Of a DNA stretch of 64,000 nucleotides, positions 9,791-18,483 are shown in pieces; position 1 is the stretch's first letter, and every line of letters starts with the position of its first letter. Location of the stretch: assembly GCA_044225605.1 (NCBI GenBank), contig JBGAIJ010000001.1, forward strand, positions 186,001-250,000, read 5' to 3'. Made by a program: the position numbers and the translations under genes. A model generated the notes under the pieces. That model was not told where the DNA came from, ran no database searches, and worked only from the letters and a program-made list of their open reading frames with translations. This DNA is from Ferruginibacter sp044225605 (GTDB taxonomy: Bacteria > Bacteroidota > Bacteroidia > Chitinophagales > Chitinophagaceae).

Positions 9791-12007
9791 TCAATATTTC
9801 AGGTAATTGTCAATAAGATGTATTACTGCCCTGTTGGAAAGGTTATTATTTAAGGTTGTAACCATCCTTGCCTTTCGTGCATTTGCATCGGTAAGTTCAA
9901 ATACACCCCCGGGATACAAAATGGAAAACGAAACAGGATCACCAGCCGCATTCCGTAGCAATGAAGGGAAAGAGCCAATATCCAGCCCATTTGCAATTAC
10001 AGTACGCTTATCCAGGAAATGGTAGTTTAAGAAATTCTCCACTTTTACTTTATCGGCTGTAAGTGTTGGTGTAAAGTTGGGAACACCTGCTGTACCCGGT
10101 AAAACACCATCGTTTACAGCCTGCACTATTGCAGAATTTTTAGGTACAAAAACCGTATAAAACGAACCGGCAGTAATACCTGTTATTTCGAAAGTAGTTG
10201 TATTGAATAAGGTAGAGTTACGCAGGTAATTCCAGAAATAATTGAACTCTGATGTTGCCGGCGTACCTAACTGAGATAAGTTATGGCCTATAAGCCCATA
10301 AGGGAAGTACAATAAATCATTTATATAAACCACCTGCCCGTTTAATACTTTCTTCACACTATCAATTGTTACAGAAATATTTTTTTCAATAGAGCCGGCG
10401 GTAAATACTTTATTGCCGTTATACTTTATACACTCGCCGCCATAAGTGGAAATGATACCGCTTACACCTGTGGTGCCAATGTTATTTAATTCATTATTGG
10501 GCGTTTCAATAATACCAGAATAAACCATCCGCAGCAGGTTTATTCTTATACTGTCGTTGCTAACGCTGCCAAACGTCCATGAGCTTGTGCTGGTATTATA
10601 GCCATATCCTTTAGCCGCCAGCACAGCATCCGACATAAGGAACAATGTATATTTTACGTTAGGATTTGTAATGGTGCTTTTCACCTCCATATCCAATAAC
10701 CTCGTCATTAATGAATACCGGGGATCCAGGTATGCTTTACCATATACAGTAGAGAATACATTCGGTTCGTTTATTTTTTTGGTACCATAAAACATACCAT
10801 TGCTTAAAACTTTTCTGTCTACAATATCTGTAGCGGCATTCATTTTAACCGGCTCTCCCAAGTAATTATAGGTGCTGTTAAATTTACTGGGCCATACAGT
10901 GCTTTGCCACATGTGTGCGTTAAGTAAATCTGCAATAATGCTTATGGGCAAAGAGTTAATAGAAGGGTATTGCTGCAACACCACGGTGTTGATATATTTA
11001 TTAAGCGAATCATTAGTGGGTACAAACATGGTCCATCCGTCACGCTGTCCGTCATTATCCTGCAGTTTGAAATAATTTTCATTGTTGGGAGAAAAAGCCA
11101 GCAGGTTTGAATACACTTTCACCATCACATCTGTACTACCGCCATTCAACACCTGGTATTTTTTTGTGGCTTCTGCATTTTTAACAAACAGCACCATAAA
11201 ACGTTCCAGTAAACTTCTGAATACACTGTACTGTGGTTTATTACGCAGGTATTCATCAATACTTTGAAGCGGCGCCACCACTTTATCAATAATATGGATT
11301 ACACCGTTTTCTGCAGCAATATCCCTTTGTGTTACTCTTGCATTAGCAACATTAAAACCATTAAAGGTTGAACCGGGATAGAAGTAATTATAATCGTATG
11401 CTGTTAATCCTTTTGTATTAAAGAAAGTGTCTGTAAAGAAAGGAATGTATTTATTATTATTATCTGCAGATACATAATAACTGTTGAGTGCACCGTTGTT
11501 ATTCCTGTTAGATGCGATTGATTTGTATGGAACATTCAAATAGTCTGTATCATTATAAAAACCGGCATACAATGCAGTGCGGCGTTTAAAAGCATTATTG
11601 GGCACCCAGCCTAATGAAGACTGGTAATCATCTATCCTGCCTTTTTCAAAAGCATTATAAACCAACAGGTATTTTACAATTGCCTGCGCAGTGGTGGAGT
11701 CTACAGCACCTACACTACTAAAGCCTTTACTTTGCAAATAAGCTTTAAACTCGGTATCCGCATCAAATGCAGAATCAGTTGGAGCAAAAATTGTCCAGTA
11801 ACCTGCGGCGCTTAAAGTTGATTTGTAACCAGCCTTATCGATTAAGGCTGTAAAATTATTAAACTTTCCTGCAGACGCCAGTTGCTGATAAATAGGCGAT
11901 GCCAGGTTTTCGGGCCGGGCATAAAAATCATCGAATTTCTTTTTACAGGAAGTAAATGCTGCGGCAGCAATGACCACACATAAAAAACGGGTAACTGTTT
12001 TAAACAT
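9791..12007 (-). CDS. Large multi-FAS1-domain lipoprotein
   Basis: A 738-aa lipoprotein, lipobox AAFTSC with Cys 21. I see four FAS1-like modules by their first motifs: YWTIFAPTDSAFDA (about residue 70), GWTMFVPTNDSLNKY (about 325), a degenerate KYTLFLMSDAVLAAKG (about 460) and FYTVFVPKNSAIVQAV (about 615). Second motifs include ENGVIHIIDKVVAPL and, at the very end, RAVIHLIDNYLKY. It is the first gene of the minus-strand operon with SusC, SusD and two smaller FAS1 lipoproteins. Roles known for FAS1 proteins are adhesion and ligand binding; function here is unknown. The placement before susC suggests a dedicated surface subunit. Confidence 0.85.
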   Translation of the reverse strand: MFKTVTRFLCVVIAAAAFTSCKKKFDDFYARPENLASPIYQQLASAGKFNNFTALIDKAGYKSTLSAAGYWTIFAPTDSAFDADTEFKAYLQSKGFSSVGAVDSTTAQAIVKYLLVYNAFEKGRIDDYQSSLGWVPNNAFKRRTALYAGFYNDTDYLNVPYKSIASNRNNNGALNSYYVSADNNNKYIPFFTDTFFNTKGLTAYDYNYFYPGSTFNGFNVANARVTQRDIAAENGVIHIIDKVVAPLQSIDEYLRNKPQYSVFRSLLERFMVLFVKNAEATKKYQVLNGGSTDVMVKVYSNLLAFSPNNENYFKLQDNDGQRDGWTMFVPTNDSLNKYINTVVLQQYPSINSLPISIIADLLNAHMWQSTVWPSKFNSTYNYLGEPVKMNAATDIVDRKVLSNGMFYGTKKINEPNVFSTVYGKAYLDPRYSLMTRLLDMEVKSTITNPNVKYTLFLMSDAVLAAKGYGYNTSTSSWTFGSVSNDSIRINLLRMVYSGIIETPNNELNNIGTTGVSGIISTYGGECIKYNGNKVFTAGSIEKNISVTIDSVKKVLNGQVVYINDLLYFPYGLIGHNLSQLGTPATSEFNYFWNYLRNSTLFNTTTFEITGITAGSFYTVFVPKNSAIVQAVNDGVLPGTAGVPNFTPTLTADKVKVENFLNYHFLDKRTVIANGLDIGSFPSLLRNAAGDPVSFSILYPGGVFELTDANARKARMVTTLNNNLSNRAVIHLIDNYLKY

Positions 12008-12321
12008 ATAACGTGTTGCTTTGAAATAATGTTATTCAAATACACATTGCTAAACAAAAAGAATTACATCGGATAAAAAACATTGAAAAATACCGTTGTT
12101 GCAAACAAAACGGCATAGTGAGAAGTGTAATTATCTTTCATATAGCAGTGTGATGGTTTTAAAAAATTCTCATACAGATGTAGCAGCACCGATGATTATT
12201 TTTCAGGATACCAAATTCAGCAATTAGCTGCGTATTACTATCCTGTGGCATCCTGCTGAAATGCCCTGTTTACAGGCTTATACACAACTTGTTGATAAGT
12301 GAAAAGCAGCAGCAGAGTTAT
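12008..12321. other. Intergenic region upstream of the FAS1/SusCD operon
   Basis: A 314-bp gap between the operon start (12007) and the end of lutC (12322). It should hold the promoter of the FAS1/SusCD operon. No exact TAnnTTTG box was found; the nearest on the minus strand is TGTATTTG, one mismatch, about 30 bp before the ATG. No ORF, tRNA or strong terminator hairpin was recognised. Confidence 0.4.
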
Positions 12322-12906
12322 TTATTTCATCACAAAAACCGTCATCGTTTTTGGCCCGTGTGCGCCTAACACCAGCGATTGTTCAATATCGGCCGTTTTT
12401 GAAGGCCCTGCAATGAAAACACCAAAGCCATAATCTGCATTTTGTATTAAATTATAAGCCTGGTGCATGGTATTTACAATATTGTTTTTATCAATAATAA
12501 CTGCAAGGTGGTTACAGATGAACGGCAGCACCCTTGTTTTATATTGTTGCTCAGTAATCCATACTGCCCCGTTTTCTGCCACAGCAAATTGTGCAGGTAT
12601 AACAGCCAGCTCAATATTTTCTAATAGATGAGCATCCTCACTTTCGTTCAGTTGGCTAATGCCCGTTAGTTCTGGTATGGTTGTAACACAATTTTGCCCC
12701 CCGTTAAAAGTATGCTGCACATACTGGTTTACTTCATTTAAATCTTTTACTTCCACCATAGTGCCGCCAATATTTTTTAATACTGTGCTGTATTGTGCAA
12801 ACGCATCTTCAAACTGAATGGCATTTATGGCTGCCACATCCGGCAGCGGCATTAACTCCGGCTGACTTTTTTTTACGGCTGCTAATATTTTTTCCCTGCT
12901 GCTCAT
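12322..12906 (-). CDS. lutC: Lactate utilisation protein LutC (LUD domain)
   Basis: A 194-aa LUD-domain protein (MSSREKILAAVKK, then AENGAVWITEQQYKTRVLPF and a C-terminal GAHGPKTMTVFVMK that fits the LutC family). LutA, LutB and LutC together oxidise L-lactate to pyruvate. Its ATG overlaps the stop of lutB by 4 bp (ATGA), so translation is probably coupled. It is the last gene of the rhamnose operon. There it would consume the L-lactate made by the RhaEW dehydrogenase domain. Length and start are normal. Confidence 0.9.
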   Translation of the reverse strand: MSSREKILAAVKKSQPELMPLPDVAAINAIQFEDAFAQYSTVLKNIGGTMVEVKDLNEVNQYVQHTFNGGQNCVTTIPELTGISQLNESEDAHLLENIELAVIPAQFAVAENGAVWITEQQYKTRVLPFICNHLAVIIDKNNIVNTMHQAYNLIQNADYGFGVFIAGPSKTADIEQSLVLGAHGPKTMTVFVMK

Positions 12907-14276
12907 TTCCTGTTTTGTTTATACCAGTCGGTAAAAGATTGTTTGGGTGGCGCCGGCATATCCCGTTGTTTATACCAGGGGTTTAATTTGTTATTCACCA
13001 AAAAAGGAAACCATCGCATAACTTTCCTTCCCACCTTTCCTCCAAAATTAAATACAGCCGGTTTGCTCAATACAAAAGCCATCAGCTTCATGGCCATTGT
13101 TTTTGTTTTTGGCGAATAGCCTTCTTCCGTTAACACCTGCCGCCATTTGTATAACTGGTTATGAATGTCAATTTTTACAGGGCAAACATTGGTACAGCTT
13201 CCGCATAATGTTGATGCAAATGGTAAGTCAGCATTTTTTTTCATATCGAAGTTTGGTGCCAAAATAGAACCGATGGGGCCGGCCACTGCAGTATGATAAC
13301 TGTGCCCGCCGCTTCTTCTGTAAACAGGGCATGTATTAAAACAGGCGCCGCAACGAATACACTTTAATGAATTCCTGAAATCTTCTCTGCCTAACTGCAC
13401 ACTTCTGCCGTTATCAACCAAAACAATATGCAGTTGCTGATTTTTATTGGGCTTTTTAAAATGGCTGTTATATGTTGTAACCGGCTGCCCCGTTGCGCTG
13501 CGTGCAAGCAAACGCAAAAACACTCCCAGGTGTTTGCGCTGCGGAATTAATTTTTCAATACCCATGCATGCAATATGCACATCTGCCAAATGTGCGCCCA
13601 TGTCTGCATTGCCTTCGTTGGTGCTTACTACAAACTCCCCTGTTTCTGCTACAGCAAAATTCACTCCTGTAATGGCAATTTTTCTTGTTAAGAATTTTTC
13701 ACGCAAATGCAATCTTGCAGCATGCGTTAAAAATTGTGGGTCGGCATTTCCTTTTGGTGTATTTAAATGCTGGTGAAACAGCTCTCCTATTTCTTCTTTC
13801 TTCCAGTGAATACAAGGCAACACAATATGGCTGGGATGTTCACCTGCCAACTGTACAATGCGTTCGCCCAAATCTGTATCCACCACATCTACACCATTTG
13901 CAGCTAAGTAATCATTCAGTCCGCACTCTTCCGTCAGCATCGATTTACTTTTTACAATCTGCGTTACTGTATGCTGTTGTAAAATTTTATGTACAATTTC
14001 ATTATGCTCTTTTGCATCAGCCGCCCAATGTACAATGGCACCGTTTGCTATTGCATTTTTTTCAAACTCGGCCAGGTACTCACTTAAATTGCTAAGCGTA
14101 TTAAATTTTATTTGCGAAGCAGTTTCTCTCAATTGTTCCCATTCGGGCAAAGTCCATGCGGCTTTGTCTCTCTTCTGCCGTATCCACCAAAGCGTTTCAT
14201 CATGCCAGCCCACACGTGCAGCATCCTTATTAAAGGTGGCAGCTAATTCCGGGTGTTTGGCATTTGTTACAGACAT
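12903..14276 (-). CDS. lutB: Lactate utilisation iron-sulfur protein LutB
   Basis: A 457-aa cytoplasmic subunit. The N-terminal two thirds form a LUD domain (GVNFAVAETGEFVVSTNEGN). The C-terminal part carries two ferredoxin-like cluster motifs, CIRCGACFNTCPVYR and CGSCTNVCPVKI, which should hold two [4Fe-4S] clusters. It is the electron-transfer part of L-lactate oxidation. It overlaps lutC by 4 bp. The upstream gap to lutA (274 bp) is full of palindromic repeats, so an extra promoter or processing signal is possible there. Confidence 0.93.
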   Translation of the reverse strand: MSVTNAKHPELAATFNKDAARVGWHDETLWWIRQKRDKAAWTLPEWEQLRETASQIKFNTLSNLSEYLAEFEKNAIANGAIVHWAADAKEHNEIVHKILQQHTVTQIVKSKSMLTEECGLNDYLAANGVDVVDTDLGERIVQLAGEHPSHIVLPCIHWKKEEIGELFHQHLNTPKGNADPQFLTHAARLHLREKFLTRKIAITGVNFAVAETGEFVVSTNEGNADMGAHLADVHIACMGIEKLIPQRKHLGVFLRLLARSATGQPVTTYNSHFKKPNKNQQLHIVLVDNGRSVQLGREDFRNSLKCIRCGACFNTCPVYRRSGGHSYHTAVAGPIGSILAPNFDMKKNADLPFASTLCGSCTNVCPVKIDIHNQLYKWRQVLTEEGYSPKTKTMAMKLMAFVLSKPAVFNFGGKVGRKVMRWFPFLVNNKLNPWYKQRDMPAPPKQSFTDWYKQNRK

Positions 14277-14550
14277 GATTTTATTTTTTTGTTACCAGCA
14301 GCTAATCTATAATCATCTTCATTGGCGTCGCACTCTTCAACTGTAATTCTTTATTGAGCTTTAATTATGTTTTGCTAATTATATTACGCCCTTTCAGGGC
14401 TTATCGAAAATTTACTTACTCTTTCCCACGGGCTTCACCCGTGGCTATTGTTATTTCGCCCCTTCGGGGCTAAAAAATCAATCTTTGCTTCAATCTTCTA
14501 TTTTTCCTCTCCCCTTGGGTGAGAGATAGAGTGAGGCTTTTCGCTTCCAT
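14277..14550. repeat. Repeat-filled lutA-lutB intergenic region
   Basis: This gap separates two genes of one operon and holds three repeat kinds. A 27-bp block (14311-14337) recurs exactly, inverted, at 44721-44747. Three short hairpins follow at 14388-14400, 14426-14444 and 14458-14470. Then a C/T-rich palindromic unit at 14506-14536 is repeated in variant form at 14561-14590, inside the lutA coding end. No ORF is supported. Confidence 0.75.
14388..14470. repeat. Cluster of three short palindromes
   Basis: Three hairpins with 3-nt loops stand in a row: GCCCT-ttc-AGGGC (14388-14400), CCACGGGC-ttc-ACCCGTGG-type (14426-14444) and GCCCC-ttc-GGGGC (14458-14470). Spacers are A/T-rich. The layout suggests a composite REP-like element rather than a terminator, since no T-run follows on the coding strand. 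Confidence 0.7.
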
Positions 14551-15324
14551 CTACTCCTTTTCCCTTCCCCCTGGGAAGGATAGGATGGGCTTTTCTCCAT
14601 TCAATATCTCCGCAATATGCTTAATCACCACATTGCTTTTCTTTCTTTTTAAAATCCCTTCCATGTGCATCAGGCAACTCATATCACCACCGGTAATTAC
14701 CTGCACATTATTTTTTTCATGGTCAGCCACACGGTCTTGTCCCATACGTGCACTCACTGCTTCTTCCACCACACAAAAAGTACCACCAAAACCGCAGCAC
14801 TCATCCACCCTGTCTAATTTTACCAGTTCCAATCCTTTTACTTTTTTCAACAGCACATCTGTTTTTGAAAATGGCTGTGCCACCAGCTCACTCATTTGCG
14901 AAATGTTTAACCCACGCTGCCCGTGGCAACTTTGGTGCACTCCCACCCTGTACGGAAATGATGCTTCAATACGTTCCACTTTCAGCACATCTACCATAAA
15001 CTCTGCCAGCTCGTAAATTTTTTTGCGAATGTGCTGTGCGCCGTCTTCATTTTTTTTGCTGTGCAGGTGGTCTTTAATATGCAACGTACAACTGCCCGAA
15101 GGACAAACGATGTAATCATGCGCAGCAAAGCCTTCAGTAATTAACTCGTTGCACTGCTGCCCTAATTTTTCGTAGCCGGAGTTTGCCATTGGCTGGCCGC
15201 AGCAGGTTTGGTTTAAAGGAAAATGTACGGTGCAATTATATTTTTCCAGCAATTGCAGTGTGGCTATTGCCACCTGCGGATAAAACTGGTTTACATAACA
15301 TGGTATAAATAATCCAACATTCAT
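14551..15324 (-). CDS. lutA: Lactate utilisation Fe-S oxidoreductase LutA (CCG domains)
   Basis: A 257-aa protein with the two cysteine-rich CCG motifs typical of this family: NQTCCGQPMANSG (about residues 38-50) and DECCGFGGTFCVVEE (about residue 155). It works with LutB and LutC in L-lactate to pyruvate oxidation. Its ATG overlaps the rhaB stop by one base (TAATG), so it is translationally linked to the rhamnose genes. The last about 12 residues (KPILSFPGGREKE) and the TAG stop are encoded by a dispersed palindromic repeat unit at 14553-14590, so the natural C-terminus has probably been replaced or extended by the repeat. Confidence 0.93.
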   Translation of the reverse strand: MNVGLFIPCYVNQFYPQVAIATLQLLEKYNCTVHFPLNQTCCGQPMANSGYEKLGQQCNELITEGFAAHDYIVCPSGSCTLHIKDHLHSKKNEDGAQHIRKKIYELAEFMVDVLKVERIEASFPYRVGVHQSCHGQRGLNISQMSELVAQPFSKTDVLLKKVKGLELVKLDRVDECCGFGGTFCVVEEAVSARMGQDRVADHEKNNVQVITGGDMSCLMHMEGILKRKKSNVVIKHIAEILNGEKPILSFPGGREKE

Positions 15325-16682
15325 TACACTGCCGCCGGTTTTGCATAAAATTTTAAATCAATAATATCAGCAGGCAAGGGTTTGGTGTTCCAGTGTTTGT
15401 GAATGGCTAAAGCAGCACCAACCGCTGTTGCCTGCGCCACGCTTGCTGCATACACTTCCATATCAGGAAAAGCTTCTGCAAGCAGGTGCATGTAAATGGG
15501 ATTTTTGCTAAAGCCGCCATCTACAAAAATTCTTTTTACATTATCGTCCTGTATCACCAGTTTAGTGCTTTCTAATTGCTGCCACATAATATCCAGTATC
15601 AGCCGGTGATAAGCTGTTTCATAATCTTTAAAAGTACTTAAATCCCTGTCGGAAAATTTTATTTTTGGTGCTACTGCAGCGCCACCTGTAAGTGCATCAA
15701 TTATTTTAGTATCGTAACCAACAGTTTTAAAATAATCATTTGGTTTATTAAAATGTGCTGCTAATCTTTTCGTTTCAGTTTCATGTTCGTTACCGGCAAA
15801 TAAACGGCTTGCTTTTACAGGCTCACCTTTATAACTCATGTAACACAAACAATCCTTTTGCAATTCATCTTCTGTTAGCGGATGTTTATTAAAGGGATTT
15901 AAAGTAATACACCATGTGCCGGTGGATATTAAAACAAACGGTTCATTAAAGCAGGCTAAATAAGGAATTAATGCCGATGAAGAATCATGTAACCCGATTC
16001 CTGCTTTAAAATCTTTCCAAAAAGCCCTTGCATCCACTGCATCGGCAGATGAATACACCGGTGCCAGTTTATTATTTATACCTTCTTTCAGCACCCACTC
16101 ATGATATGTGTTCTGTGGAAAATTCCATAAGTTGGTGTGGCAACCAATACTTGTAATATCGCTGTAAGCCTGTTCCGTAATTAAATAACTTAAATACTGC
16201 GGCAGGTGCAATGAGTACTTTATTTTTTCGAAAACTTCAGGGTGATTATACTTTAACCAGTACAACTGCATTCCTGAATTTAAATTTCCGAGCACCGGCG
16301 ATGCCGTTATCATAGAAACAGAAATTTCTCCACCGTAATCGTTGTAAAATTTTTTCTTTAAATCTTCGGGAAAAGGTTTAAGGTAATTGTATAAAGGAGT
16401 AACCGGTTTTCCTTCTGCATCAATATGCACAAAGCTGGCGCCGTATGCTGAAAAATTCAATGCTTTTATATCAAAGTCTTGCAGCTCTGTTAATTCTTTT
16501 AAAGAGTTGCGCCCCCATTCCGTTAATGCCTCTAAGTTTTCGCAGGGGGCACCGTCTTCATCCACCGTTTCAGTAAACTGCAATGTTTTTTCGTAAACGA
16601 TATGATACTGCTCGTCAAACAAAAAAAGCTTTTTGTTTGTTTTGCCTACATCAAAAATTGCTATAACGGGTGTGGCGCTCAT
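15324..16682 (-). CDS. rhaB: L-rhamnulokinase-type FGGY carbohydrate kinase
   Basis: About 452 aa from the ATG at 16682; the longer TTG-started version reads into an intergenic repeat and is rejected. The N-terminus IAIFDVGKTNKKLFLFDE is the FGGY phosphate-binding loop (DxGxTxxK). The C-terminal RIFVDGGFSKNPIYMHLLAE is the ATP-site motif, followed by AVGAALA. In context with RhaI, RhaM, RhaEW and RhaT it should phosphorylate L-rhamnulose to L-rhamnulose-1-phosphate. It is divergent from E. coli RhaB, so specificity rests on the neighbours. It overlaps lutA by one base and follows rhaI after 84 bp. Confidence 0.85.
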   Translation of the reverse strand: MSATPVIAIFDVGKTNKKLFLFDEQYHIVYEKTLQFTETVDEDGAPCENLEALTEWGRNSLKELTELQDFDIKALNFSAYGASFVHIDAEGKPVTPLYNYLKPFPEDLKKKFYNDYGGEISVSMITASPVLGNLNSGMQLYWLKYNHPEVFEKIKYSLHLPQYLSYLITEQAYSDITSIGCHTNLWNFPQNTYHEWVLKEGINNKLAPVYSSADAVDARAFWKDFKAGIGLHDSSSALIPYLACFNEPFVLISTGTWCITLNPFNKHPLTEDELQKDCLCYMSYKGEPVKASRLFAGNEHETETKRLAAHFNKPNDYFKTVGYDTKIIDALTGGAAVAPKIKFSDRDLSTFKDYETAYHRLILDIMWQQLESTKLVIQDDNVKRIFVDGGFSKNPIYMHLLAEAFPDMEVYAASVAQATAVGAALAIHKHWNTKPLPADIIDLKFYAKPAAV

Positions 16683-16696
16683 TTTTTTATTTTTCC

Positions 16697-16750
16697 CACA
16701 AAGGCACAAAGCTCACCAAGAATTTATTTTGTTCTCTTTGTGTCTTTGTG
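16697..16750. repeat. Inverted repeat (CACAAAG-type) between rhaI and rhaB
   Basis: Arms CACAAAGGCACAAAG (16697-16711) and CTTTGTGTCTTTGTG (16736-16750) pair over 15 bp with one mismatch around a 24-nt loop. A related single arm lies at 44651-44673 (CACAAAGGCACGAAG). It fills most of the 84-bp gap and supplies the codons of the spurious rhaB extension. Confidence 0.75.
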
Positions 16751-16766
16751 AAACATTCTTTACAAA

Positions 16767-18041
16767 CTATAATCCTGTTGCAATAGTATTGCTTCCTCTT
16801 TCTTTTACTAATTGTTCCCTTATTTTTTTCTCCCTGTAAAAACCCAGCGGGTCTAACGAAGCGCCTGCACGCAATCTTGCTTCTGCAACCACGGCACGTA
16901 CATCAGTACGAAACACCCCTTGTAATATTTCCTGCGCCGCCACTACATCATTATTATTTTGTGCTTCGTTTAATTTTTTACGGTCAACCAATAATGCATG
17001 TGCGTATGCAATCATAATGGCTTCCACGCTTTGCAATAAATCTTCTAATGGGTCTTTTACATTATGGCTGGCATCAATCATCCATCCTAAATCTTTGGCG
17101 TGGTTCATTTTCTTTGCATTCATCCCTTCCACCAGTTCATTAAAAATTAAAAACAACTGGTAAGGCTTCATGCTGCCAACAGTTAAATCATCATCGCCGT
17201 ATTTACTGTCATTAAAATGGAAACCGCCGAGTTTGCCTTCCATTAATAACAATGAAACAATCTGTTCAATATTGGCGTTTGGTAAATGGTGGCCCAAATC
17301 AACTAAAGTGTAAGCCTGCTTACCCAATTTATTTGCATACAATAACGATTGACCCCAGTCACCCACCGTCATGCTGTAAAAATTGGGTTCAAATGCTTTG
17401 TACTCTACAAACATTTTCCAGTCTTTTGGCAGTGCAGCATAAATTTCCTGCAGGCTTTCCAACGTATTTTCAAATGCTTTGCGAAAGTTTAACTGGCCGG
17501 GGAAACAGCTTCCGTCTGCCAGCCAAACGGTTAATGATTTAGAACCTAAATCAACACCGTGTTTTATAACATCAATATTATGTTTGATGGCTTGTTTACG
17601 TGTTGCTTTATTTACATGCTGCAACGAACCAAATTTGTAACTCTCTTTTTGCCCGGGTTGATTTTGAAATGTATTGGAGTTAACAGCATCAAATAACAGC
17701 CCGTGTTTTTTTGCCAGTTTTTTTATGGCTGCTGCATCGGTTGGAATATCCCAGGGAATGTGCAGTGAAATAGCGCCGCTTGATTTGTTCAATGCATGCA
17801 GCAAACCAACGTCTTCAATTTTTTGTTCTAAAGTACCGGGCTCACCAGTGCCGGGAAAACGGCCAAATCTTGTACCGCCGGTACCCAATGCCCAGCTTGG
17901 TATAGCTACCTGGAAAGCCGTTAATTTTTTTATGATGTCTTCAACAGTATCAATTTCTTTAGCAGCATACGCAAATTTTTGTTTGTGTTTGCTCAGCAGT
18001 TTATCGTTATGGTTTGCAACCAGCTGTTTATCTAATAACAT
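16767..18041 (-). CDS. rhaI: L-rhamnose isomerase, RhaI type (TIM barrel)
   Basis: A 424-aa xylose-isomerase-like TIM-barrel sugar isomerase. Motifs with likely metal ligands and acids are VWLADGSCFPGQ, MFVEYKAFEPNFYS, TLVDLGHHLPNANIEQ and GGFHFNDSKYGDDDL; the order Glu, Asp, His, Asp fits the Pseudomonas stutzeri RhaI family rather than E. coli RhaA. It converts L-rhamnose to L-rhamnulose in the cytoplasm. It lies 33 bp after rhaM and before rhaB. Start ATG and length agree with the family. Confidence 0.9.
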   Translation of the reverse strand: MLLDKQLVANHNDKLLSKHKQKFAYAAKEIDTVEDIIKKLTAFQVAIPSWALGTGGTRFGRFPGTGEPGTLEQKIEDVGLLHALNKSSGAISLHIPWDIPTDAAAIKKLAKKHGLLFDAVNSNTFQNQPGQKESYKFGSLQHVNKATRKQAIKHNIDVIKHGVDLGSKSLTVWLADGSCFPGQLNFRKAFENTLESLQEIYAALPKDWKMFVEYKAFEPNFYSMTVGDWGQSLLYANKLGKQAYTLVDLGHHLPNANIEQIVSLLLMEGKLGGFHFNDSKYGDDDLTVGSMKPYQLFLIFNELVEGMNAKKMNHAKDLGWMIDASHNVKDPLEDLLQSVEAIMIAYAHALLVDRKKLNEAQNNNDVVAAQEILQGVFRTDVRAVVAEARLRAGASLDPLGFYREKKIREQLVKERGSNTIATGL

Positions 18042-18074
18042 ATATCAAGCTTTATAGTAAGTTAGTTTAAAAAA

Positions 18075-18389
18075 TTAAGGTAAATAAAAAACTTCCTGCA
18101 ATGGAACACTCACCGGTGAATTATCAGGATTGCTTTCCATAATATCCCCCATGTATTTCCACCATTTTTGCATTACAGCATGTGATGGTAAGTCATCCAG
18201 CTTAGAAGGGTCGTCTGCTTTTAAAAAACCAAAAAGACTGTTGGTGGTTTCATCTAAAAAAATAGAATATTCACTAATACCGGTTTGTTTTAAAAGAGCC
18301 GAAAGCTCCGGCCAGATTTCATCGTGCCGTTTTTTATATTCTTCTTTTTTGCCTGCAAACAACTGCATTTTAAATGCCACCCTTGCCAT
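18075..18389 (-). CDS. rhaM: L-rhamnose mutarotase
   Basis: A 104-aa RhaM/DUF718 dimeric alpha-beta barrel protein (MARVAFKMQLFAGKKEEYKK, then RHDEIWPEL with the conserved His, and a WWKYMGDIM motif). It interconverts the anomers of L-rhamnose so that the isomerase receives its substrate. It is placed between rhaEW and rhaI on the same strand. A second member of this family (50798-51133) belongs to the fucose set. Length is the family norm. Confidence 0.92.
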   Translation of the reverse strand: MARVAFKMQLFAGKKEEYKKRHDEIWPELSALLKQTGISEYSIFLDETTNSLFGFLKADDPSKLDDLPSHAVMQKWWKYMGDIMESNPDNSPVSVPLQEVFYLP

Positions 18390-18422
18390 GTATAGTTAAG
18401 TTGAACAGAGTTAAAAAAATAG

Positions 18423-18451
18423 AGGTTGACAGAATAGACATTCATCAACCT
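18423..18451 (-). terminator. Possible intra-operon hairpin between rhaEW and rhaM
   Basis: On the minus strand AGGTTGA and TCAACCT (7 bp) pair around a 15-nt loop and are followed by a T-run (TATTTTTTT), 34 nt before the rhaM ATG. It could be a weak terminator or attenuator inside the operon. The stem is short, so confidence is low. Confidence 0.4.
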
Positions 18452-18483
18452 TTGATTGATTGCTTATGTACTATAAAAAAGCG

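Noticed and set aside
9750..9794. TTG-started extension of the susC at 6474
   Set aside because: The ATG at 9749 begins a clean signal peptide; the extension overlaps the end of the upstream gene.
13447..14346. Several plus-strand frames opposite lutB
   Set aside because: LutB carries two Fe-S motifs on the minus strand; the plus frames are shadows.
14388..14470. CRISPR array
   Set aside because: The units are three different palindromes, not identical direct repeats with unique spacers.
14519..15016. Plus-strand frame of 165 codons opposite lutA
   Set aside because: It mirrors the LutA coding frame, which has both CCG motifs; Cys/Ser-rich shadow sequence.
16683..16709. TTG-started extension of rhaB
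   Set aside because: It is encoded by the CACAAAG repeat; the ATG at 16682 starts right before the FGGY phosphate loop.
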